The notes under the pieces were generated by a model. That model had not been told where the DNA came from. It made no database searches and saw nothing but the letters and a program-made list of their open reading frames with translations. A program made the position numbers and the translations under genes. From Neolentinus lepideus HHB14362 ss-1 (Eukaryota > Basidiomycota > Agaricomycetes > Gloeophyllales > Gloeophyllaceae), in the NCBI GenBank assembly GCA_001632425.1, contig KV425625.1, positions 141,823 to 156,667 on the forward strand: a DNA stretch of 14,845 bases, given 5' to 3'. Every line of letters begins with the position of its first letter. The first letter of the stretch is position 1. Positions 8,684 to 14,845 of the stretch are shown in pieces.

Positions 8684-8689
8684 ATGTGT

Positions 8690-9013
8690 GAAGGCATGTT
8701 TATATACACTCAAAATGAGCAATCAGTGGAATGTTCTGTGGAGTAAATTATTAGTCTGCTTGTAGTGATCACTACAAACTCATTACAAAGTCATTTTTTA
8801 GTGTTGGTCCTCAATATTTACTGCATAACTTTCTTGGACTGGTTCAATTTTCTTCCTGCTTCTCAATATCAGCTTATGCTATGCATGTGCATTATTTGGA
8901 ATATTTTTGTATTTTTAGTGTTTTCTTTGCTTTCAGGATACCCGGTGCACACTCAGCAGGACTTCTTACTGAGGGAATCCTACTACAACAACAGTTTGTA
9001 GTGGGTGGCACAG
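8690..9013 (+). mobile_element. Non-autonomous CACTA-like repeat, copy 2
   Basis: This is the second copy of the 7221-7610 repeat, about 65 bp shorter mainly through a deletion before the left inverted repeat. CACTACAAACT (8770-8780) and AGTTTGTAGTG (8993-9003) bound a 234-bp core. The left end overlaps a perfect 18-bp palindrome, TTGTAGTGATCACTACAA (8760-8777); in copy 1 the equivalent site is interrupted. A 78-codon open stretch across it (8765-9001) is not preserved in copy 1 and is not taken as a gene. Confidence 0.6.
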
Positions 9014-9043
9014 TAGAGGGGAAACAATAGCTACCATGATATT

Positions 9044-9160
9044 GTTGGGACTTTCCATGCCACATTATAATTGATTACCAGCAGAAAGATGGATTAAAAT
9101 GGGATTAACAATCCATTTTAGACCATTTTTCAATTATAATGAAGTACAAAGATTTCTGAC
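9044..9160. mobile_element. MITE-like element 2, related to element 1
   Basis: The right end (9133-9160) matches the right end of element 1 (ATTATAATG, then TTTCTGAC). The left end (9044-9071) keeps ATTATAAT but is strongly diverged, about 17 of 28 matching its partner, with most differences transitions. Internal words GGATTAAAATGGGATTAA and ATCCATTTTA pair with each other. It follows CACTA-like copy 2 by about 30 bp, whereas element 1 precedes that copy, so the two MITEs bracket it. Confidence 0.5.
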
Positions 9161-9201
9161 AATTATTATAATATGCTCAGAAAATGTAACAAGTGACCTC
9201 A

Positions 9202-9243
9202 GGACTTGTACCCATGCCATGTGGAGCAGTGGCCCTCTACCAC
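9202..9243 (-). repeat. tRNA-like A/B-box segment, possible SINE head
   Basis: On the minus strand, GTGGTAGAG (9243-9235) matches the D-arm/A-box end of eukaryotic tRNAs. Twenty-one bases later GGGTACAAGTCC (9213-9202) resembles the T-arm/B-box (GGTTCRANTCC). A four-pair GCCA/TGGC stem lies between them. Acceptor pairing is poor and the spacing is short for a real tRNA. If it is a tRNA-derived SINE, its body would run towards the MITE at 9160. Tentative. Confidence 0.3.
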
Positions 9244-9593
9244 AAGTAATTAGTGCAGGAGGTTTTTCCTGATGAAGCTGGTAAGATAGAATTAAGACAT
9301 TAAGCAATTAAGGAACTGGAGGAGCGCCAACTGCCGTTGGTAACTTCGCCCCTGCTCGGGGGTGTAACCAGTACTCGGTGACTATGTACATTTGTCATCG
9401 AAATCAAATGATATCCATCAGTATCATACTATCTTACAATCTTCGAAATGCTGTGGCAATGTCATTCATCAAGTCACCGTTTATTTAATAACAGGCCAAG
9501 AGCTCACTGACATCCGAGGTAGAACAGCTAAATTTGCGTGCTGACTGGCACCCCCATTGACAGGCTACAACACACAACAACCACCAAAAACAC
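9244..9593. other. Unassigned spacer
   Basis: No gene was recognised. Two small adjacent hairpins (CCAAC/GTTGG and CCCC/GGGG) lie at about 9330-9365. Base composition begins to shift here from AT-rich, CpG-poor repeats to the CpG-rich block that follows. Confidence 0.3.
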
Positions 9594-10688
9594 CTAGAAA
9601 ACGCGGAGGTGAACTCCGTCTAATAGTGTCAGTAGTCGAAGGGCAGAAGGGTAAAGCTCGGGGGAGGTGAGGAATGCAAAACAGAACACTAAATGGCACC
9701 GTATATCTCTTTGTGAGTAGACCCGGACGCTCTTCAACTCTTCTAACTCCCTAACGCTCTTACTGTACGCGTCTCGGTGCTGACTCAGCGCTTCTCGGAG
9801 GATTCTCGGAGCTGGGCTAGACCAGCTTGTCCTTTTCGGGGACTCAGACGATAATCGGATGCTAGACTGATAGGTTCCTCCACGTCGGAGGACTTTGATG
9901 ACACAATAAGAGGGAACGCCAGTGCAGAAGACGCAGGGAGAACGCAATAGAGACAATAAACTCAGAGGTAAACGCAAGACCTCACGCCGAGGTCTTCTTA
10001 GAACGCAATTCGGACGCAACGAGACTTTGAGATGTGAGCTGTGTGGTAAAATTCGCTGCTGGAAAGGAATATACAGGACGCCTAAAGTACTAAGTGACCC
10101 GAAGTCTAAGAAACTGCTAAGTCTGAGACTGCCCTAATGCTCCATGCGCCTACAATCAGAAAATACAACCAGAAATGCGCCGCCGAGTCTCGCTAAACTC
10201 CAAAGCCGCTTGCCAATCGTCTGCTGCATACCGCTCTCATTCCGAAGCACTCTAGGCGGGTCAGGAACTGCCGCCCCAGGGAAGATCCTTCCATCTTGAG
10301 CCCATACAGCACCTTGGTGCGTTTTGACGACTCGTGCTTGATGACCATCGCCTCGAACTTCATAAGGAGGGCTGACTGAGTGTTGTGACGGCACCGGACT
10401 GAAACGGGGGGCCCACGGCATCCTATCATACGACGACCAATGACCGCCGAGTTATTGCGAGGTCGGACGGAAGGTAAGATCAGCTGGTTTGCGTCAAGAG
10501 GGCCGATATGAGTGACTCAGTGTGTTTCGGCGCTTGATGGATGCACCGAGTGCTGCGACTCGCTGCCACAGAGAGAGTAGGCTGAGTTCCGGAGGTTCCG
10601 AGGATCGTCGTATCGTATGGAAGAGGCAGGGTGTTGAGTAAGCATCGCCGATGCCATCAGTTCCATCGTCTGAGCGCATAAGCAACAT
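9594..10688 (-). pseudogene. Partly open minus-strand frame, unrecognised, in CpG-rich block
   Basis: A single minus-strand frame stays open through about 365 codons except for stops near 10494, 10450 and 10134. The longest pieces are 10421-10134 and the stretch from just after 10134 down to 9594. The low-coordinate part is rich in Arg, Leu and Ser, with a charged helical stretch (SKSVRELEELKSV). I recognise no domain. High GC lowers the stop frequency, so part of this openness may be chance. Retrotransposon-derived coding sequence is a possibility because the block is repeat-like, but no protease, RT or integrase motif was found. A perfect 8-bp hairpin (AAGACCTC/GAGGTCTT, 9976-9996) lies inside. 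Confidence 0.2.
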
Positions 10689-10897
10689 TCGACAACCTCG
10701 GCGTATCCTGAGTCATCAAATTGAGTCCCGGTATAGCACCGACAGGCATGCGGCGCGGTGAAGTGTCCACTGCTCGGCGGTGACGTCAGTATCCGGCGGT
10801 GCGCATCCTCGGGGATCGCCGATGTATTGAGTTGTAGCTCAGTGACCGCTCGGAGATTCATCGGTGATCTCGGCACTTTCCGCATCATGTCGAACAC
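10517..10897 (-). CDS. Hypothetical 126-residue ORF in CpG-rich block
   Basis: This ATG-started minus-strand ORF begins MFDMMRKVPRSP and continues with NLRAVTELQLNTSAIPEDAHRR, cut here to its visible blocks (NLRAVTELQLN; IPEDAHRR). It has several Cys (CRCYTG, VECCLCAQ) and a Ser-rich tail. It overlaps part of the frame described at 9594-10688 in a different register. No family was recognised, and ORFs of this size are expected by chance in GC-rich DNA. It abuts the foreign-looking insert that starts at 10902, which may have truncated it. Confidence 0.2.
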   Translation of the reverse strand: MFDMMRKVPRSPMNLRAVTELQLNTSAIPEDAHRRILTSPPSSGHFTAPHACRCYTGTQFDDSGYAEVVECCLCAQTMELMASAMLTQHPASSIRYDDPRNLRNSAYSLCGSESQHSVHPSSAETH

Positions 10898-10901
10898 GCC
10901 A

Positions 10902-11457
10902 AAAATGCGTTTTCAGAGGCTAGCGATGCTGGAGGCCTATCACCGTCTTCAGATGGATCCAGCTCTCGGGTTTGCAAAGAACAGTTCTCAACACGGATGA
11001 CTTTGGGCACTACAGAAACGGAATAACTGACGCACAATCCAATGTTGCATCCCACTCCTACTCCAGCCCTCATCTCACATTTCTCAGCATACATTTTCAG
11101 GATCCCATATTCGAGGTTGCAGTGGAATTTTGCATGCTCCTTCAAACTACGCCACGGCTAGAGGTCCTTCGCTTGTATGCATACAGATGCAAAAGTTGTC
11201 AATTAGCCTCAGAATTAAGAGACATCTTCGTGTCTCTCACATACTACCAGGGTCTTTTGCCAAGCCTATCCGAGTTGATAATAGCATGCCAGTGCGATCT
11301 TCATTATGAGGCCAAGGGTCACCCATCCCTCAGGGAGTGCAGCAGGGTTGATGGTCGGTGCTGGTGTGGGATCATAAAGAGTCGGTCCATTGGGGACACC
11401 ACACATCATGACGTTGATAGGCCCCGTTGGCTTCTGACCCCAGAAAATGCGACTTAG
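10902..11457 (+). pseudogene. Inserted LRR/F-box-like gene fragment
   Basis: A roughly 550-bp block of ordinary composition interrupts the CpG-rich region. The plus frame from about 10972 to a TAG at 11455-11457 (162 codons with the stop) reads like the C-terminal leucine-rich part of Agaricomycete F-box-type proteins: PHLTFLSIHF, EFCMLLQTTPRLEVLRLYA, then LPSLSELIIACQCD. The N-terminal side has no F-box and no convincing start; the frame before 10972 is not protein-like. The word AAAATGCG occurs at both edges (10902-10909 and 11444-11451), which could be an 8-bp target-site duplication. The assignment as an F-box/LRR fragment rests on pattern only. It could instead be a short lineage-specific gene. 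Confidence 0.35.
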
Positions 11458-12440
11458 AGCGATTCCGCGCGCTTCGTGGGAACGGCGACTTAGCGACTCA
11501 ATAGCGCACTGTCGGTACTCTGCGCACTAGCGACCCTACGCACCAGCGACAAGGCTCTCGGCTCCTCGGCGGACTTAGGACAGCTCCTCAGTAGCTCGGA
11601 CGTCAGGCGTCATTCAGTCGAGTCATCGGCATTTCGGCAATGCGTCGGCCGGCATTCTTACTGCGGTCCGAACCGAGGCGGTGTCTCAGGGCGCCCATCC
11701 ATATGGCGTACAGCCCGCCGTCGCCTCGGATCAGCGCGAGTTCTATTGGCGCGACTTTCCTTATGCGTGCAGTGCGCATCGACACATGGCACGACCACGG
11801 CTATCACGACACCGCCGCACCACAGAACGGCCCCGCCCTTTATCCCTCTATCGGCAGCATAGCCCGCCCCCGGATTATCGAAGAGGCGCGCTCTAACGCA
11901 AAGTCAAGACGCACCCGACTGGCTCCCGTCTGCGGAGCGGCGCGCGTGCTAGAGTTCGTCGCGCAGGATATTGGTCGCAGAGTGCATGTGGATTAGGAGC
12001 AAGGCAGTACCAGTCGTATGGATGTGAGGCTGAGCAGAGGCACAACTCGCCGTCGTAGGTAGATAGGATCAGACGCGGAGTAGTCTTTCTTATGTATTTA
12101 AGCCATTACTTTACTATCCGCACACCAAGTTATTCTTCACCACACACTTCAGATTTCAGTCTTGCGCCAGAGCTTTCTTAGTCCATCTTACGACCTGCGT
12201 TTAGGTACTCTTGCATACCTCCGATTTCACCCAGAGATAGCGACAGAGTACACCAGCGTAGCGTCGCTGTTCAGATAGCGACTACCAACAGCGCTCCACT
12301 ATAGAGCGTCGAAGACCACATAGCGCCGAGCAAGAGGACCATCGTACAGCGCCCATACAGCGCCGCACATATAGCGCTACATAGCGCATAGCGTCGCCTT
12401 CATCCTACAGACTGCCGCCAAGTAGCGACTTGGCGCCAAC
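11458..12440. other. CpG-rich non-coding block with AGCG-motif cluster
   Basis: CpG is very frequent here: 39 by hand count in 11461-11760. Several short ORFs exist (for example 11640-11996 plus) but none shows protein character. In the last 200 bases AGCG occurs 13 times (12239-12427), mostly as ATAGCG or ACAGCG at irregular spacing. A perfect 8-bp hairpin (CGCCAAGT/ACTTGGCG, 12416-12435) closes the block. It could be an LTR/leader region of an uncharacterised element or an unmethylated regulatory island. Confidence 0.4.
12090..12160 (+). promoter_or_regulatory. Candidate RNA polymerase II promoter (TATA box)
   Basis: TATTTAA lies at 12095-12101, followed about 25-50 bases later by a C/A-T-rich stretch (CACCAAG, TTCTTCACCACACACTTC) like fungal transcription start regions. 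Downstream is the AGCG-rich stretch and then the decayed frame at 12542. Whether it drives that gene or belongs to an LTR cannot be told. Confidence 0.3.
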
Positions 12441-12541
12441 CTTCCTTTAGCCCCACCTATACGTCTCACCGCCACCCATCCCCTCCGAACTATATTACCC
12501 TTCGTTACCCTGGGCCTCGCAGCCATCTGACACCAAGGGCT

Positions 12542-13297
12542 TTGGTGTTTGCTTTGTGGTTGTGTCTACCCTTTAGGTCTCTTTTCCGCGGGTCTCGTCG
12601 TGTGTCTGTGCATATCAACGTCCCGAATGGAATTAGAGCCCTTAACCAAATTTGGCATGATGACAACTGCAAAATTGTGGGCATCCATGCGATTGGAGGC
12701 GGCCCAAAGGGAAACTTCATGAAGTAAATCTTGACATGCCTAAAATTAGCCCAAACCAACATCCTTCATTTGAGGCAAACTTACGGAAGACGTGGCTCAG
12801 TAAGATGTATGCGCAATGAGGCAATTCCGGGAGTAAGGTTTCACGAATGTAATCCACATCCGAAACATCCACGCGGTCAGATGTTGCAATGGGACGATGC
12901 CGTACCAGAGGGTAAATGCTTTCGGGAAATACTGCATCTAGAAGGTCACAGAGGTATTTTTTTCAGCAGGACTGCCGCCAAATGAAGATCATCAAAGGTT
13001 TGTCCCTCGGCCCTTGATGTAGAGACCATGTTGCGATCTCGTGTTGGCTCCGAAGGAGTCACCTATAGAGCGCATTTGCGATTCATCAGGGTTGGCCTAA
13101 ACGCCGTACCTTCTCAACGGTGCACTCGCTGGCATGATCTTCATGATGCAAGAGCTGGTACTATCTCTCATAGGGCAAAGGTAGATCTGACCAAAGACTG
13201 CAAGTTGTGGCCTTGTGGTTGGATTGGAGGCCGCAAGCCGCCCTCTCGGTTAACCCGCTTAACCAAGTGGATTTTGAGTAAGGGTCAAAACTTCTGA
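12542..13297 (+). pseudogene. Decayed gene of unknown function (one frame, two stops)
   Basis: Three successive open stretches share the same frame: 12542-12727, 12728-12985 and 12986-13297. They are separated only by TAA (12725) and TGA (12983) before the final TGA at 13295. About 250 codons with two internal stops, where roughly a dozen are expected by chance, suggests a former coding sequence. Visible pieces include HINVPNGIRALNQIWHDDN, GIHAIGGGPKGNF, FHECNPHPKHP, GLNAVPSQRCTRWHDLHDA and KLWPCGWIGGRKPPSRL. It is rich in Cys, His, Trp and Arg, but I recognise no domain. Neither stop is neatly removed by a plausible intron. No clear ATG lies at the start; the first in-frame codon used is TTG. 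It could be a transposon-derived or lineage-specific gene. Confidence 0.4.
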
Positions 13298-14203
13298 CAG
13301 GTGTTGAGCAGATCAACTGGCTTCACATGACAAGGTTTGGTTCATCGACGTGTTTATGGTGTGTAGTGTATTCATACTGAAGTGGACGGATGTTCGTCCG
13401 GTAACCTGGGTGTTACGATCTATCATTATTGCATGTACCTGGAATTTATCGAAAAAAGGTCAACAAATGGCATTTGATGTGTAAGGAGAGGAAACGGAGC
13501 AAAACGCGGCCCTGGACGCACCCAGAGAGAGATATCTCTCAGCAGCAGAACAGACTTGAGAACTGCCTGCATTCATAACCTATGTACTGCCGCTTGGACG
13601 GCGTGTATCTCCTCTGCCATCATCGCGCGACTGGTATTCATCGTCATCTCTGTGCGCGAGCTATAGTGAATCCAGATAACAGCTATAGCATGGCTGGTTA
13701 ACCGGTTATGATTTGAATCGAGTACATAGTGGGCGTTGGACGGCAAATGCCGGTAGGGTGGGAAAATGCATTTTGGGGGAGGAGAAACCCCTGCTACACA
13801 GGCGGGCAGTGTTAGCGCCGAATCCTCGCAAATACCACTAGCACAAATTTTTTATCAGCTTTGCACTCCGTTCATATGAAAGCGACCCCCAGAAACTTAT
13901 CAGAATGACTTATTCTTAACAATTTCGTATCCACACCATCTGCAGAATTCCCGGCAAATGGCTCACGTGACTCCCTCGGGCGGCAGGTTGTGATTTGTCA
14001 TATCTATGACATCATTGTTCTTTGTCTATTTTTATCGCTCAAAATAGAAAACAATTCGTTTGTTTAATCGTGCATACATGTTTGTAATTCGAGACTACAT
14101 TAATACCAGAGCCTGTAGTGCTACCGATAACCAGAGCAACACAGGAAAGCGCTGAACCAACACATCAGCCAATGGATACCATCGAATACCATCACCACTC
14201 ACC
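13298..14203. other. Intergenic region, no gene recognised
   Basis: No ORF of note and no repeat family seen elsewhere in the window. Small features are a perfect 14-bp palindrome GAGAGATATCTCTC (13527-13540), overlapping short palindromes GGTTAACC and AACCGGTT near 13700, and small hairpins near 13385-13415. Its right end is the 3' flank of the minus-strand gene that ends at 14204. Confidence 0.5.
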
Positions 14204-14845
14204 TCAACCACGGCTCCCTGAAAAGCGGCCTGTGGAACCACCCCGTGGATATAGAGCATTTGTAGCTGCAGCACTAGTAGCCACTGCAGGACTGCCAGTC
14301 CTGGGCATTGGCGGCGGAACCATGGCTGATGAACCACTTGCACCATGCCCGAAAGCTGTTGCAAATCGCCCGGCGCGAAAAGCTGTCGCAGGTGCACTGA
14401 AGACGGGGGCCACGGCAGCGCCAGCAACAGCGCCAATCTCCGATCCGCTTAGAATAGCGATGGGATCATCAGGGAAAAGTCGCTTCTCGTCGATGATGCA
14501 TTGTTCGATAAAACTACATGCCTCTTATTAGTATAATGCCCCAACAATCAATTAAATACTCACCTTCTCCACGCAGGGTTCCCAGTGATGTCGGAGCCCC
14601 ATTCCTTCGCTTTTTCACGAAAGAACTTTGCGACACAGGACCAGAAGTCCTGGCCCGCAGGCACGCATCCTCGTTTCTTGCCTTTACGAGGTGTGTCACT
14701 GCCTTCGTCTTGCTCTTCCGAAGGGTCATCCTCAGATGGTGTATCAAGGAGATCTCTGTGTAGCGAAGCAATGGCTCGCTGGCACTCATGTAAGTGTCAG
14801 GAGCGATGAGAAGAAGTGAAGCTTACATAAAGAGCCATATGAATC
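14204..14845 (-). CDS. 3' part of a host gene with two introns, conserved-hypothetical type
   Basis: Spliced exons on the minus strand: 14845-14827 (5' end beyond the window), 14778-14564 and 14513-14204. Introns are 14826-14779 (48 bp, GTAAGC, CTGAC branch, CCAG) and 14563-14514 (50 bp, GTGAGT, TACTAAT branch, GTAG). Phases agree across both joins, and about 180 residues precede the TGA (14206-14204). The product has an N-terminal helix (YRAIASLHRDLLD), an acidic stretch (PSEDDPSEEQDEGSD) and a basic patch (RKGKKRG). A compact motif follows, VPAGQDFWSCVAKFF then EKAKEWG and NPAWRSFIEQCI. The tail is low-complexity Ala/Gly/Ser/Pro. A similar 'VPxGxDFW...W' block is, to my recollection, common in uncharacterised Agaricomycete proteins. 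Function is unknown; the basic and acidic patches hint at a nuclear protein. No lesions, unlike the elements to the left. Confidence 0.7.
14514..14563 (-). other. Intron of the right-edge gene (second visible)
   Basis: Minus strand: GTGAGT at 14563-14558, branch site TACTAAT, acceptor GCATGTAG ending at 14514. Its 50-bp length is typical of Agaricomycete introns. Splicing joins TGG AGA AG to T TTT ATC, giving W-R-S-F-I in frame. Confidence 0.8.
14779..14826 (-). other. Intron of the right-edge gene (first visible)
   Basis: Minus strand: GTAAGC at 14826-14821, CTGAC branch, acceptor GCCAG ending at 14779; 48 bp. It carries an in-frame TGA, so it must be removed. Splicing joins GCT CTT TAT to CGA GCC ATT in phase 0. 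Confidence 0.7.

Noticed and set aside
9202..9243. Functional tRNA gene
   Set aside because: There is no seven-pair acceptor stem, the anticodon arm is irregular and the A-to-B spacing is short. It is kept only as a possible SINE head.
11640..11996. 118-residue plus-strand ORF in the CpG-rich block
   Set aside because: High GC makes open frames common; overlapping frames are equally open and no motif is recognisable.
12505..12762. 85-residue minus-strand ORF
   Set aside because: It overlaps the plus frame that stays open far longer (12542-13297); the minus frame does not continue beyond it.
12410..12981. Direct repeat GACTGCCGCCAA at 12410 and 12970
   Set aside because: Only 12 bp match with no extension on either side; too short to support duplication or insertion.
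14095..14436. 113-residue minus-strand ORF in another frame of the right-edge gene
   Set aside because: It is not compatible with the splice phases that join the upstream exons; those lead to the frame ending at 14204.
14118..14531. 137-residue plus-strand ORF opposite the right-edge gene
   Set aside because: The minus strand has two canonical introns with consistent phase across the same bases; the plus ORF is its antisense shadow.

Overview
The window looks like nuclear DNA of a basidiomycete fungus, most likely an Agaricomycete (mushroom-forming). The clues are the type of tyrosine-recombinase retrotransposon, the C-terminal fragment of a Plavaka-type (CACTA-like) transposase, and short fungal introns (48-50 bp) with GTRAGY 5' splice sites, including one near-perfect TACTAAT branch site. 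Most of it is a graveyard of mobile elements. Only one stretch, at the right edge, reads like an intact host gene. Family assignments rest on recalled motifs; no database search was possible.

Layout. (1) 1-559: possible end of an LTR (TATA box plus nested hairpin), otherwise unassigned. (2) About 560-6232: a nearly full-length but dead DIRS-order retrotransposon, in the order leader, Gag-like zinc-knuckle protein (826-2271), reverse transcriptase plus RNase H (2351-4202), tyrosine recombinase (4189-5709), 3' region. Inverted terminal-repeat-like arms lie at 560-597 and 6188-6232. Four in-frame stops, all TGA, and one frameshift break it. Both catalytic arginines of the recombinase are lost. 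The RT frame is interrupted by a 206-bp intron that contains a 39-bp minisatellite. (3) 6361-7062: C-terminal pseudogene of a Plavaka-type transposase. (4) 7221-9243: small repeats, namely two diverged copies of an element bounded by CACTACAAACT inverted repeats, a roughly 270-281-bp tandem repeat between them, two related MITE-like elements, and a tRNA-like A/B-box segment.

(5) About 9600-12440: a block very rich in CpG, in sharp contrast with the CpG-poor elements to its left. It holds unrecognised, partly open minus-strand frames, an insert encoding an LRR/F-box-like fragment (10902-11457), a TATA-box region and a cluster of AGCG motifs. (6) 12542-13297: one reading frame kept open except for two stops, probably a decayed gene of unknown function. 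(7) 13298-14203: no gene seen. (8) 14204-14845, minus strand: the 3' part of an intron-containing host gene that runs off the window.

The retrotransposon genes would have worked together (Gag packaging, RT/RNase H copying, recombinase-mediated integration), but this copy cannot encode functional products. The damage is concentrated at Arg codons in the pattern expected of C-to-T decay at CpG (CGA to TGA, CGC to TGC or CAC, CGG to CAG). This suggests the copy was silenced by cytosine methylation or a RIP-like process and then decayed.
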